From NCBI RefSeq assembly GCF_019400985.1, contig NZ_WTFF01000013.1:1-50649 (forward strand): a stretch of DNA of 50,649 nt, read 5' to 3'. The notes beneath the pieces were generated by a model that was given only the letters and a program-made list of their open reading frames with translations, made no database searches and had not been told where the DNA came from. This document shows, in pieces, positions 42,027 through 50,649 of the stretch. The stretch comes from Streptomyces bambusae (lineage in GTDB: Bacteria; Actinomycetota; Actinomycetes; Streptomycetales; Streptomycetaceae). Positions within the stretch are counted from its first letter, which is position 1, and each line of letters starts with the position of its first letter. A program made the translations under genes and the position numbers.

Positions 42027-42982
42027 CGGGCGGCGATCGCCGTGGCGCGGTTGTGCAGGGACGTGCGCAGCGACTGCGGGGACAGGGCTTCGGCGTCCGT
42101 GCCCAGCTGCCACAGGGCCCATTCGGCGTGGCGTGCGTCCTGGAAGGTCACCTCCAGGCGCAGCCAGCCGTCCGAACCGGGTTCTTCTGCGCGGACGGCC
42201 AGCGCGGTGTCCAGCAGGTCCTCCCGCCGCGCCGGGTTCACCCGTACCAGCACGGTGATGTGGTCGCCGCCGGAGAGGAACCGGGCGGAGCGCTCCTGCC
42301 AGATCCGGTCCAGATCGACCCGGTTCGGTCGCTGTGCCGGCTCGGGGAGCTCCTCGGCGGCCAGTATCCGCGACAGCCGGTAGGTGCGGTCCGCGCCGGA
42401 TCTCGTGGCCAGCAAGTAGCCCTTGTCGCGTACGGTGACCAGGCCGATCGGGTCGACCGTGCGCCACTGGGGTGTCTGGCCCGTGGCCGCGTAGTGGATG
42501 CGCAGCTTGTGTCCGGCGAGCACCGCGCGCCGGACCTCGAACATGGTGGTGTCGGGTACCTCGTCGGTGACCAGCCGGCGTGAGAGCAGGTCGGTCTCCG
42601 GGTCGACGAGGAATCGCTGCGCCGCGTCGCTCGCGGTGGCCCGGTGGCTTTCGGGCAGCGCGTCGACCACCTTCCGCATGGCCGAAGCGAGCGCCGAGCC
42701 GAGGCCGAACACCAGCTCACCGCGCCCCGACCCGGCCGTCAGCAGGGCGAGGGCCTCGTCGTGGTTCAGTCCGGTGAGCTCGGTCCGGAAACCGGGCAGC
42801 AGCGCGAAGCCGCCGTGCCGGCCGCGTTCGGCGTAGACCGGGACGCCGGCCGCGGACAGCGCCTCGATGTCGCGCAGCACGGTGCGGGTGGAGACGTCCA
42901 GCTCGCGGGCCAGCGTCTCCGCGGTCAGCCGACCGCGCTGGCGCAGCAGCAGCACCAGTGAGACCAGCCGGTCGGCGCGCAT
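42008..42982 (-). CDS. YafY-type regulator (HTH + WYL)
   Basis: A 324-residue regulator: an HTH_11 domain (RLTAETLARELDVSTRTVLR, DIEALSAAGVPVYAERGRHG) and a WYL ligand domain (LAGHKLRIHYAATGQTPQWR, TVDPIGLVTVRDKGYLLATR). It is divergent from the RidA gene at 43121 and probably controls it. Confidence 0.9.
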   Translation of the reverse strand: MRADRLVSLVLLLRQRGRLTAETLARELDVSTRTVLRDIEALSAAGVPVYAERGRHGGFALLPGFRTELTGLNHDEALALLTAGSGRGELVFGLGSALASAMRKVVDALPESHRATASDAAQRFLVDPETDLLSRRLVTDEVPDTTMFEVRRAVLAGHKLRIHYAATGQTPQWRTVDPIGLVTVRDKGYLLATRSGADRTYRLSRILAAEELPEPAQRPNRVDLDRIWQERSARFLSGGDHITVLVRVNPARREDLLDTALAVRAEEPGSDGWLRLEVTFQDARHAEWALWQLGTDAEALSPQSLRTSLHNRATAIAARYEDRP

Positions 42983-43120
42983 ACGGAAACTCTAACGGAA
43001 TACACGACAGAGGATGTCGTGATTCGTTGCGAGGCTCGTCAGCACGACGTCGAAGCCGGCGGCCACCGGGCCGGCCGGTGGGCGTACGTACTCCCCATGG
43101 ATCGAACAAATGGAGTTGGT

Positions 43121-43522
43121 ATGGCGATGGAACGTACGGCGGTCAACCCGGTCACGTGGTCGGCGGAGATGGGATTCAACCAGGGCGAGGTCGTCTCCGG
43201 GCACACGCGGACCCTGTACGTCTCGGGGCAGACCGCGATGAGCGGCGACGGCAAGCCCCAGCACGACGGCGACATGGCGGCGCAGCTGGCGCTGAGCATC
43301 GACAACCTGGAAGCCGTGCTCGGCGAGGCCGGCATGTCTGTCGCGAACCTCGTCCGGCTCAATGTCTACACGACCGACGTCGACCTGCTGTTCCAGCACT
43401 ACGGCGTGCTGGCGGCGCGGTTGGGCGCCGCCGGGGTGGCGCCCACCACCACGATGCTCGGGGTGACGCGACTGGCGATCCCCGGCCAGATGGTCGAGCT
43501 CGAAGGAACCGCCGTCGCGTGA
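43121..43522 (+). CDS. RidA/YjgF/YER057c-family protein (second copy)
   Basis: A 133-residue RidA-superfamily protein (TLYVSGQTAMSGDGKPQHDG, NLEAVLGEAGMSVANLVRLN, PTTTMLGVTRLAIPGQMVEL). Like the copy at 6529 it lacks the canonical catalytic Arg pattern (PTTTMLG). ATG at 43121 has GGAG five bases upstream. It is divergent from the WYL regulator. Confidence 0.88.
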   Translation: MAMERTAVNPVTWSAEMGFNQGEVVSGHTRTLYVSGQTAMSGDGKPQHDGDMAAQLALSIDNLEAVLGEAGMSVANLVRLNVYTTDVDLLFQHYGVLAARLGAAGVAPTTTMLGVTRLAIPGQMVELEGTAVA

Positions 43523-43549
43523 CGGGGCCTCGCCGCCTCTGCTGCTCGT

Positions 43550-43574
43550 CCCTCCGCCCCGCCGGGGCGGAGGG
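43550..43574. terminator. Convergent hairpin terminator
   Basis: CCCTCCGCCCC and GGGGCGGAGGG form an 11-bp perfect stem with a GCC loop between the convergent RidA (ends 43522) and ArsR-like (ends 43613) genes. Confidence 0.75.
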
Positions 43575-43612
43575 GTGGGCGGAGGGTCGGCGTAGGGGGC
43601 GGCGTAGGGCTG

Positions 43613-44572
43613 CTACCCGAGCAGCAGGCTGCCGAGGGCGGTGCGCCGGTGGACGACCGCCTTTCCGGCCCGCTCCGTGGAGATCAGTCCGGCGTCGCGG
43701 AGGGCCGCGGTGTGGGCCGAGATCGTCGGGGCGCTGACGCGGAGCAGCCGGGCGAGCTCGGTCGTGGTGCGTTCTGCGGCCAGTTGGTGCAGCAGCTCCG
43801 TGCGGGTGCTCCCGATCACCTTGGCCAGGGCCTGCGGGCCGGTGGATCCGTCGGGCTGCGGCGGTAGGCCCGGACCGGCCGGATAGGTGACCACGACCGG
43901 GAGGCCCGGGAGGCCCGGGAGGTCGGACAGCAGCGGCCTCCCGGACCAGTGGAAGGTGGGCAGCAGGAGCAACCCGCGCCCGTCGAGGCGGACTTCCCGC
44001 GGCAAGCCGGGCAGCTGCCAGACGCTGCCGTCCACGCTCGCGCCGGGCACCAGCCCTGACAGCAGCGAGTCGACACCGCCTTCCGCGAGGTCCACGGCCC
44101 GGCGTACGAACTCGGCGCGGTGCAGGTCCTGCACCTGCGGCCAGACCTGGCCGAGCAGCGCCTCGAACGCCGCGTGCTGCGCGCGGTGGTGCACCTGCCA
44201 GGCCCGGCCGTCGCCGCGCCGCAGGTCGTGTATCCACGCGGGTGGGGGTGTCGGCGTGGGCGCGTAGACCCGTTCCAGTTCCGCTCCGACCACCTCGGCC
44301 GGGCTTGAGCGGACCTGTTCCAGGGCATCGGGGAGGGAGTCCGCCGTGGTGTCGAGGAAGCTCGGCGCCCGCCCGGCCGGGACCAGGTCCGCGAGCGGGT
44401 GGGCCGCCCTCGGCAGGGCCCGCAGCGCCCTGCGCCGCCACGGTCCGAGCAGGAGGCCGGCGTCCTGGCGGCACATCGTCGTCAGCGCCGCGTTGAGTTC
44501 CTGCAGCGGGGCGGGCCGCGGCGCGAGCCGGACGTTCGCGAAGTCGCCGGGCGTGAAGTGGATCCGGATCAC
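43613..44572 (-). CDS. ArsR-like winged-helix regulator (DUF5937 type)
   Basis: A 319-residue regulator. A large N-terminal domain (VIRIHFTPGDFANVRLAPRP, then RWP-type helices) resembles DUF5937. The C-terminal winged helix is LHQLAAERTTTELARLLRVS, APTISAHTAALRDAGLISTE, GKAVVHRRTALG. GTG at 44572 has GGGGG upstream. It is divergent from the secreted hydrolase at 44675, with an A/T-rich stretch (44630-44642) in the gap, and is likely its regulator. Confidence 0.8.
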   Translation of the reverse strand: MIRIHFTPGDFANVRLAPRPAPLQELNAALTTMCRQDAGLLLGPWRRRALRALPRAAHPLADLVPAGRAPSFLDTTADSLPDALEQVRSSPAEVVGAELERVYAPTPTPPPAWIHDLRRGDGRAWQVHHRAQHAAFEALLGQVWPQVQDLHRAEFVRRAVDLAEGGVDSLLSGLVPGASVDGSVWQLPGLPREVRLDGRGLLLLPTFHWSGRPLLSDLPGLPGLPVVVTYPAGPGLPPQPDGSTGPQALAKVIGSTRTELLHQLAAERTTTELARLLRVSAPTISAHTAALRDAGLISTERAGKAVVHRRTALGSLLLG

Positions 44573-44674
44573 GGCGCCCCCTGCATGTCGGCACGGACTC
44601 CGTCCGGCGAGCCATCCTTGAGCCTCCAAACTAAACGATCGTCCGCGGTCGGCCGGGCGGACAGCATGGGAGGC

Positions 44675-45943
44675 ATGAACCGCGACCTGTCCGTCGGGCA
44701 CATGACCCGCGATCTCTCCGTCAGCCGACGCTTCGTCACCGCGTCCGCCCTCCTGGGCTCCGCCGCGCTGCTGTTCGGCGCCGGCGGCCCTGCCCACGCC
44801 GGCGCCAGGGCCACGGCTGTGGCCCCTGTTGCGGACGATGTGGTGCTCCGCCTGCCCGCGCCCACCGGCCGCCACCTCGTGGGGTGCCGGTCGGTCCATC
44901 TCGTCGACACCTCCCGGCCCGACCCCCTGACGCCCGCGTTCCCGGTCCGGGAGCTGATGCTGACCGTCTTCTACCCGGCCCGGGACGTCACCGGCCTCGC
45001 CCGCGCGCCGCAGCTGCCGCCGCTGGCGGCGGGCCTGTTCGGACAGATCGCTCCGTGGGGCCCCCTGCAGGTCCCCGCGGCGGGCGTGGCCTGGGGAGCC
45101 ACCCTCTCCCACTCGTACGCCGGGGCCGCGGTGCTGCCGGGCCGGCGGCCGGTGCTGGTGTACAGCCCGGGTGGCGGCGACCCTCGCGGTTGGGGGACCT
45201 GTCTGGCCGAGGACCTGGCCAGCCATGGCGCCGTCGTCGTCGCCGTCGACCATCCCGGGGACGCGGCCGCGGTCGAATTCCCGGATGTCACGCCGTACCG
45301 GCCCGACCCGGTCCGCCCGACGGTCCTGCGCGGCGATCCGCGCGACCGGCCGGCCTTGTGGCGCACCCTGATCGACACCCGGATCGCCGACCTGCACTTC
45401 GTCCTCGACCGGCTCCGGCACGCGTCCGCTCTGCCCCTGCCGGACGGGCTCGCCCGCGTACTCGACCTGCGGCGCGTCGGCGTGTACGGGCACTCGGCCG
45501 GCGGAAGCGCCGTCAGCCAGGTGCTCTTCGAGAACCGGCTGGTCCGTGCCGCCGTCAACCTGGAGGGTTACCTGGACCACCCGCCCACCGGCCCCGGGGG
45601 CCCCGGCGGCGCCGGCGCGCCCTTCCCGATCGTCTCGGCGGGGACGGACCGACCGGTACTCCTGCTGGGCAGTGAGGAGTTCGACCGCCGGCGGGAACTG
45701 GACCGCTCGTGGTCGGCCCTGGCGGCCCGCTCGCCCCGGTGGGTCCGCAGCGGGCGGATCCCGCACGCCGGCCACTGGGTCTTCACCGACTTCGCCGCGG
45801 CGCTGCCGCAGCTTCAGGCAGCAGGACTGATGACGGCGGAGCAGCGGAACGCGGTCATCGGCCCGGTCGGCCCGGACGTCTCGGTCCCCGAGGTCCGCCG
45901 CACGGTCCGCAGGTTCTTCACGAGGCACCTGGCCGCGCCCTGA
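44675..45943 (+). CDS. Tat-type secreted alpha/beta hydrolase
   Basis: A 422-residue hydrolase of the PAF-acetylhydrolase-like group. The N terminus carries a twin-Arg motif (SRRFVT) followed by a hydrophobic helix and an AHA-G cleavage site, so Tat export is likely. The core has VYSPGGGDPRGWG and the nucleophile elbow VGVYGHSAGGSAV (Ser), and a late IPHAGHWVF carries the probable catalytic His. Substrate unknown. ATG at 44675 is one of several close starts (44666, 44702). Confidence 0.83.
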   Translation: MNRDLSVGHMTRDLSVSRRFVTASALLGSAALLFGAGGPAHAGARATAVAPVADDVVLRLPAPTGRHLVGCRSVHLVDTSRPDPLTPAFPVRELMLTVFYPARDVTGLARAPQLPPLAAGLFGQIAPWGPLQVPAAGVAWGATLSHSYAGAAVLPGRRPVLVYSPGGGDPRGWGTCLAEDLASHGAVVVAVDHPGDAAAVEFPDVTPYRPDPVRPTVLRGDPRDRPALWRTLIDTRIADLHFVLDRLRHASALPLPDGLARVLDLRRVGVYGHSAGGSAVSQVLFENRLVRAAVNLEGYLDHPPTGPGGPGGAGAPFPIVSAGTDRPVLLLGSEEFDRRRELDRSWSALAARSPRWVRSGRIPHAGHWVFTDFAAALPQLQAAGLMTAEQRNAVIGPVGPDVSVPEVRRTVRRFFTRHLAAP

Positions 45944-46201
45944 TCCGGGAGCGGGGGCGGCGCAGGGCCGGGCGCGGCGGCGCAGGCCGGGCGCGCCGGC
46001 CCGGGCGCCGGCGACCGGCCTGCGGGTGGGAGGGGCGGTACGGCTTCGGCGGTGTGGACGGCCGTCACCTGGTCGGGCCAAGCGAAGGGCGGCGGGCTAC
46101 CGCGAATGGCCCAGGATCGGGGCACCGGGCAGGCCGTGGGCCGGACGGGATGCCTAACGTCGCTGGCAAGCACATCGGTTCGCCAGACCTGTGGAGACGC
46201 C

Positions 46202-47200
46202 ATGTCCCGAAGAGGCCGCCGAATAGTCGGCGCCTGCATCAGTACTGCCGCTGCCGGCCTGCTCGCCACGGGGGGCGTTCTTCCCCCGGCACCGAAAGCG
46301 CCCTCCGGAAGCAACGCCAGGACGACCGGGGTCGCGGTGGGTGCCTATCTCCACTACGGCTCACCCGGCGTCGACCGGATGCAGGGGCTCTCGCACTGGC
46401 TCGGGGGAGCCGAGCTGCGCGCCGGACACACGTACCTGCCCGGCGACACGTGGGCGAACATCGAGGGAGCTCCTGAATCCCTGCACAGCTGGGCACAGTG
46501 GCGCAACGAGGAACGCGACCGGCTGTTCATCCTGAACGTGCCCATGCTGGAGGGCAACGAGGAAGGCGTCCCCGACGACCGGGTCGCCGAGCTGCTCCGC
46601 TCCGGCGCGCAGGGCGCGTACGACGGTCACTTCAGGCGCCTGGCCGAGCGCCTCGTCGGCCTCGGGATACCGGACACCGTGATCGTGCTCGGCTGGGAGA
46701 TGAACGGCTCCCACTACACCCACCGCTGCCAGCCCGACCCCGGGAGCTGGAAGGGGTACTGGCGGCGCATCGTGGCTGCCATGCGCTCTGTGGAGGGGCA
46801 GCGCTTCCGCTTCGACTTCGCCCCCAACCGCGGCAGGGACACGATCCCCTGGACCGAGTGCTACCCCGGCGACGACGTCGTCGACATCGTCGGCATGGAC
46901 TCCTACGACCAGGCTCCCGGCCGGACCTTCGACGAGCACGTGACCCAGCCCTACGGACTCCAGCACCAGGTCGACTTCGCCAAGGAGCACGGCAAGCCGA
47001 TCTCCTACCCCGAGTGGGGTCTGTTCCGCCACGGCGACAACCCTGCCTACGTGCAGGGGATGCTGGCATGGATCGCCGACCACGACCCGCTGTACCACAG
47101 CATCACCGACTACTGCCCGCACGGTGTGTGGCAGTGTGATCAGAACCCCCACTCCGCGGAAGTGTTCCGCGAGGCCCTGTCGACACACCGGAGCCGGTGA
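46202..47200 (+). CDS. Secreted glycoside hydrolase family 26 protein
   Basis: A 332-residue enzyme with an N-terminal signal peptide (IVGACISTAAAGLLATGGVL). The GH26 core shows VIVLGWEMNGSHYTHRCQPD (acid/base Glu), FDFAPNRGRDTIPWTECYPG, and PISYPEWGLF (nucleophile Glu). GH26 enzymes are mostly beta-mannanases or related glucanases; the substrate cannot be told here. ATG at 46202 has GGAG upstream. Its stop overlaps the next start (GTGA). Confidence 0.85.
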   Translation: MSRRGRRIVGACISTAAAGLLATGGVLPPAPKAPSGSNARTTGVAVGAYLHYGSPGVDRMQGLSHWLGGAELRAGHTYLPGDTWANIEGAPESLHSWAQWRNEERDRLFILNVPMLEGNEEGVPDDRVAELLRSGAQGAYDGHFRRLAERLVGLGIPDTVIVLGWEMNGSHYTHRCQPDPGSWKGYWRRIVAAMRSVEGQRFRFDFAPNRGRDTIPWTECYPGDDVVDIVGMDSYDQAPGRTFDEHVTQPYGLQHQVDFAKEHGKPISYPEWGLFRHGDNPAYVQGMLAWIADHDPLYHSITDYCPHGVWQCDQNPHSAEVFREALSTHRSR

Positions 47201-48063
47201 GCCGCCCGCGCCGCTCCCGGGCGTCCCTCCTGCCGGTCCTGCTGCCCATCGCGGTGCTCATCGTGGTGGCGGTGTCCGTGGGGTCGTGGCTGCAGTTCGC
47301 CGAGCGGCAGGCGATCGACACGGTCCACACGGTCGGGTCCGCAGCCGCCGACCGGGTGGACGTGGAAGCCGCCGTCCAACACGTCGACGCCGCGGCCAGG
47401 GAGCTGGTGCTGCGGGTCCGGGTCGTCCCACGCGGAACCCTCGGGGAGGAGGAGGGGAGCGCCCCGGTGGCTGATCTCAGCATCCAGACCACCGCGGCGG
47501 CCCTCGGTGACCTGGAGTTCAAGGCGCACGAGCGGCTCGCGACCAAGGACCTGCAGGTCGCGATCACGGGTGGATCGATCGGCGACTACCCGTTCGACAC
47601 CTACGAGACCGAGATCGGGTTCTGGGCAGTGCTGGACGGCAAGGAGGTGCCGGTCCGGATGCTGTTCGCCAACCACGACACGCTCTTCTCGGTCGCCGCG
47701 ACACCCGCGCCCGCCCCGCAGGAGGCCGTCCTGGGGCTGGCGCTGTCCCGATCGGGCAGCCTGCTCGTCTTCGCGGTCTTCATGATGGTCGTGATGTGGG
47801 CGCTGGCGGCGTCCGTGCTCATCGGGACCTGGTACCTGACCACACGCGGCGAGGGTCTGGTCTGGCCCGCCCTCGCCTGGATGGCCGCCACTCTGTTCGC
47901 TCTCTCGGCGTTCCGCAACACCGCGCCCGGCTCACCTCCGATCGGCTGCGTGCTGGACTGGTTCGCCTTCCTGTGGGCCGAGACCGTCATCGCCCTCTGT
48001 CTGATCGCCGTGGTCCTCACCGGCGTCCGCACCGCCCTCCGCCTGGACGACGGGCCTCAGTAG
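47197..48063 (+). CDS. DUF4436-family membrane protein
   Basis: A 288-residue protein with an N-terminal membrane helix (LLPVLLPIAVLIVVAVSVGS), an extracytoplasmic domain containing IGDYPFDTYETEIGFWAVLD, and a C-terminal block of three or four helices. It fits DUF4436. It is translationally coupled to the GH26 gene, which suggests a shared cell-envelope role. Function unknown. Confidence 0.82.
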   Translation: MSRPRRSRASLLPVLLPIAVLIVVAVSVGSWLQFAERQAIDTVHTVGSAAADRVDVEAAVQHVDAAARELVLRVRVVPRGTLGEEEGSAPVADLSIQTTAAALGDLEFKAHERLATKDLQVAITGGSIGDYPFDTYETEIGFWAVLDGKEVPVRMLFANHDTLFSVAATPAPAPQEAVLGLALSRSGSLLVFAVFMMVVMWALAASVLIGTWYLTTRGEGLVWPALAWMAATLFALSAFRNTAPGSPPIGCVLDWFAFLWAETVIALCLIAVVLTGVRTALRLDDGPQ

Positions 48064-48099
48064 GGTTCGTCCGGACCGGGGCCTGCCCTCGCCTTCCGC

Positions 48100-48127
48100 G
48101 GCTCTGGCCGGCCGGCGACTCAGAGCC
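48100..48127. terminator. Possible bidirectional terminator
   Basis: GGCTCTG (48100-48106) pairs with CAGAGCC (48121-48127) in the gap between the convergent DUF4436 and DUF4139 genes; it includes the DUF4139 stop. Confidence 0.45.
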
Positions 48128-49679
48128 CGGTGACCTTGGAGCTCGCCGACAGCTCGTAGACCAGGGTGACCGTGCGGCGGCCGCCGGGCGGCAGCGCGAC
48201 GTCCCAGCGGGCCACGCCGTCGGCGTCGACCGCGTCGGGCGGCGGGGAGCAGGCGTCCTTGCGCAGGCGCACCTCGACCGCCGAGACCTCGGAGACCGGG
48301 ATCCGTTCGCGTACGGCGACCACACGCTCGCCGTGCTCCCCGGGGGCGGAGAACCGGGACAGGTGCAGCCGGACCGTGCGGGTGACGACGGTCCGCTGGG
48401 TGATGCCGGCGGTCTCCCGGGACTCCTCGGCGTGCCGGACCACCCTGTGGTCGTCGCAGCTGCCGAAGGCCAGCTCGACCGGCGCGCCAGGAGCGGTGAA
48501 GTCCACCGTGCCGCGGCCGCCGAACCCGCTGCCGCGGACCAGGTCCACGGGACCGGCGAGCAGCGCGTGGCCGGACCCGTTGTCGAACCGGGCCACCCGG
48601 GTGACCAGTGCGGAAAGCTCGGGCGAGCAGGCGTACTCGCTGCGCGCGGCCGTGGTGAAGGCGGAGATCCGCACCCGGTGGGCCCGCCCGTCGCCGGGCA
48701 CCGAGACCGGTGCGGGAGCGCTGAGCACCCGTGTCTCGCCGCCGTCGTCCACGCCCGGCAGGCCGAGTACGGGAACCGGGCCGAGATCGCCGATCTCCTC
48801 CTCGCGCAGCTCGACGTCGACCGTACGGCGCTCCGCGGCGGTGCGGTCCTTCAGCGTCAGCCGGTCCTCGTCCAGCCGCGGCGGCTCGCCGGCCAGTGCC
48901 GAGCGGGCCGTCGACAGCGTCAGCCGTACGCCCGACCAGTCCTCGCCGGTGCGCTGCCAGACCATGGCGTCGGTCTCCAGCGTCACGGTGTCGCCGTCGA
49001 GCACGGCCCGGTAGGCGGGCCGCCACAGCGCGCACGGGGTGAGGTGGGTCAGCCGCAGGCGGACCGGACCGGCGACCGCGCTCTGCACGGTCAGCTCGAT
49101 GTGGCCGACCAGCTCGGCGGGTTCGTTCCCGGCGAGGTCCATGGCCCGTTGTGCCTCGCCCCGTTCGACCGCGGCTGCGGCCAGCCGGGCCTCGACGGTG
49201 CGCAGTTGTTCACCGTAGGCGTCGCGTTCGGCGTCCACCCGGTCCAGTTCGCGGGCCCAGCGGGCGGGGTCGGTCTCCCCGGCTCCGGCGCCCTCGGCGA
49301 TGTCCCTGAGCAGGTCGGCGGCGAGGTGCCTGAGCACGTCGAGGCGGGCGTGCAGCCGTTCCCGGCGTCGCTGAAGGTCGAGCCGCTCCTCGTCGAGGTC
49401 GTGCACGCGCCGGCGCAGGGCGGAGTCGTCGGCGGACGGCTGTGGTCCGCGCGGGGTCCAGCTGCGGACCATCCGTACGTCGAGCACGGTGGCCGGGTGA
49501 TCGGCGGTCAGCTCGGCGTGGAGGGTGCGGTCGACGGCCAGCGCGCTGACCGGTCCGAGGCGCAGCCGCTGGACGCCTGCCTCCAGGTCGAGCACGGCGC
49601 TGCGCTCGATGTGGCTGCGGTCCTCCAGGCAGGTGACGGCGGTGACGGGGAGGGCGATCGGCTTCGGGGCCGTGGACAT
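48120..49679 (-). CDS. DUF4139-domain (mucoidy inhibitor A-like) protein
   Basis: A 519-residue protein. A short N-terminal DUF4140-like part (LPVTAVTCLEDRSHIERSAV) is followed by a coiled-coil (residues 85-190, for example LDEERLDLQRRRERLHARLD), then DUF4139 beta-sandwich repeats (LTPCALWRPAYRAVLDGDTV, EDWSGVRLTLSTARSALAGE). Function in bacteria is unknown. ATG at 49679 has AGGAG upstream. It lies eight bases after the stop of another DUF4139 gene. Confidence 0.83.
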   Translation of the reverse strand: MSTAPKPIALPVTAVTCLEDRSHIERSAVLDLEAGVQRLRLGPVSALAVDRTLHAELTADHPATVLDVRMVRSWTPRGPQPSADDSALRRRVHDLDEERLDLQRRRERLHARLDVLRHLAADLLRDIAEGAGAGETDPARWARELDRVDAERDAYGEQLRTVEARLAAAAVERGEAQRAMDLAGNEPAELVGHIELTVQSAVAGPVRLRLTHLTPCALWRPAYRAVLDGDTVTLETDAMVWQRTGEDWSGVRLTLSTARSALAGEPPRLDEDRLTLKDRTAAERRTVDVELREEEIGDLGPVPVLGLPGVDDGGETRVLSAPAPVSVPGDGRAHRVRISAFTTAARSEYACSPELSALVTRVARFDNGSGHALLAGPVDLVRGSGFGGRGTVDFTAPGAPVELAFGSCDDHRVVRHAEESRETAGITQRTVVTRTVRLHLSRFSAPGEHGERVVAVRERIPVSEVSAVEVRLRKDACSPPPDAVDADGVARWDVALPPGGRRTVTLVYELSASSKVTGL

Positions 49680-49687
49680 GGTGTGTG

Positions 49688-50649
49688 TCAGCTCCTGCGG
49701 TTGCCGCCGACCAGGGCCTTGCCGGCCGGGATGCGGATCTCGTAGCCGCCGTCGAGGACGGCAGTGCCGCCGGCGGGCAGGTCCACCCGCCGGACGCGGG
49801 TGCCCGGGGCGTGCTCCTCCGGCCCCGTACCCGCCTCGGGTGCCGTCCAGCCGGCCCGTTCCTCGATCCGGATGTCCGGGTCGGAGGTGACCGGCACCCG
49901 CTCGCGGACCTCGACGGTGACGGGCCGGGCCAGGCCGTTGGCGAGCTCCACGTGGACGCGGTGGTCGAGCACGGTGATGTGGTTGCGCAGGCCCGCGGTG
50001 GACTCGTGCAGGTTCGTGCGGCGGGTGACGCGGATGCCCTCGGCCGGCCCGAGGCCCACCCGTCGGACTCCGCCGGGGGCGAGCGTGGGCAGCGCGGCGG
50101 TGAGCAGGAACTCGTCGTCGACGCTGACCTCCACCGGCCCGGCCAGCAGCGCCTGGTCGGTGGCGTTGGAGAGCACCAGCGTCGCGTACACGGTCGGGTC
50201 CACGGAGGGTACGCACAGGTGCTCGGTGCGCAGGCCGACCGGGATCTCACCGACGGTGACGGTGTGCCAGGTGCCGTCCGAGGGCACGTCGGCGCGGGCG
50301 GCGGCGTCGAAGCGGTGGTCGAAGGAGCCCGCCGACTCGCGGGGCCGTACGGCGTGTGCGGGCAGCGGCAGCCCGGCCACCGCTTCTGCGTGGCGGTGGT
50401 GTTCGGCTGCCACCGGGTCGGCCGGGGCGCCGGGGAACAGCAGGCCCCTGCGGCCGCTGCCCGGCTCTTCGGGGCCGTGCAGGACGAGGGCGGCATAGTC
50501 GAGTTCGGCGCCGCTCGGTCGCGGCGGACCGGCGGGGGGCGTCGGGGGGGGCGGCGGGGGCGGCGCGGGCGGGGGTGTGTGTTTTACACATATCCGCGCC
50601 CCCCAGAACGAGGCTGGTGTCGCTTGGCGGCTTTTTTTTTGTTAAAAAA
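49688..50649 (-). CDS. DUF4139-domain protein, 5' part outside the window
   Basis: The C-terminal part of a second DUF4139 protein (RTEHLCVPSVDPTVYATLVL, ALLAGPVEVSVDDEFLLTAA, EGIRVTRRTNLHESTAGLRN). The reading frame continues upstream through a Pro-rich tract (codons reading GGG/GGC runs, about 50520-50575) to the window edge without a stop, so the gene is cut. The start is not in view. It is transcribed toward the gene at 48120 and is probably cotranscribed. Confidence 0.75.
50515..50649. other. G-rich tract and low-quality contig end
   Basis: A long G-rich run is followed by about 70 bases that look unlike the rest of the window: GTGTGTGTTTTACACA, a T-run and a terminal GTTAAAAAA. This is probably a contig edge where the assembly broke at a hard G-tract, with adaptor or error sequence at the tip. 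Confidence 0.6.

Noticed and set aside
1..50649. tRNA, rRNA or biosynthetic gene cluster
   Set aside because: No cloverleaf-like or rRNA sequence and no PKS, NRPS, terpene or lanthipeptide core genes were recognised on either strand.

Overview
The window reads as chromosomal DNA of a Streptomyces-type actinomycete. G+C is very high with G/C at almost every third codon position, GTG starts are common, TTA codons are almost absent, and many gene families are typical of the genus (conserved small proteins, DUF5753 regulators, HATPase/STAS partner-switching proteins, roadblock/LC7 proteins, DUF2637). No rRNA, tRNA or CRISPR array was found. The right end looks like a contig edge: a G-rich tract followed by homopolymers.

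Layout. (1) 0.7-9.3 kb: a cytochrome bd-type oxidase (cydAB), phosphoketolase (xfp), a divergent HxlR regulator/RidA pair, a HEAT/LRV-like repeat protein, and a fused ORF of two Streptomyces hypothetical modules. (2) 9.4-18.4 kb: a degraded island. The two ends of what looks like one DUF4041-MUG113 gene lie about 8 kb apart on the same strand. Between them are remnants of a GNAT enzyme, a winged-helix protein, an ISL3 transposase and a deletion-fused IS21 istA/istB, plus a few genes that look intact. The most notable intact genes are an NB-ARC/TPR (NLR-like) protein and a small helical partner that share a Gly/Ala-rich motif. (3) 18.6-20.5 kb: a DUF4388-like/HTH protein with two roadblock/LC7 proteins. 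(4) 20.7-28.1 kb: a GNAT enzyme, then a regulatory cluster with two ArsR paralogues, two HATPase_c proteins, a STAS protein, a PPOX-like flavoprotein, a SulP transporter and very small proteins. Three promoters in this cluster carry the same TTGCA-N6-TGCAA palindrome. (5) 28.3-34.7 kb: a membrane-fused spermidine-synthase-like protein, a MarR/TIGR03086 divergent pair, a DUF5753 regulator with small companions, and a DUF2637 protein. (6) 34.9-43.5 kb: a dienelactone hydrolase/GlxA-type regulator pair, a TIR-TM-WD40 protein with a lipoprotein, an FAD enzyme, and a divergent WYL regulator/RidA pair. (7) 43.6-50.6 kb: an ArsR-like regulator divergent from a Tat-type secreted alpha/beta hydrolase, a secreted GH26 enzyme coupled to a DUF4436 membrane protein, and two tandem DUF4139 proteins, the second cut by the window edge.

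How the parts may work together. cydAB and xfp suggest metabolism at low oxygen or low energy. The 21.7-27.0 kb cluster looks like one regulon: ArsR repressors on a shared operator control a partner-switching set (two anti-sigma-like kinases and a STAS antagonist) and an anion transporter. The island and the 36.9 kb locus each carry an immune-type signalling protein (NLR-like and TIR-WD40), which makes conflict or self-recognition functions a reasonable theme for the accessory parts. Three genes between 30 and 40 kb carry a rare TTA codon and may depend on bldA. All functional statements are inferred from reading the sequence; no database search was run.
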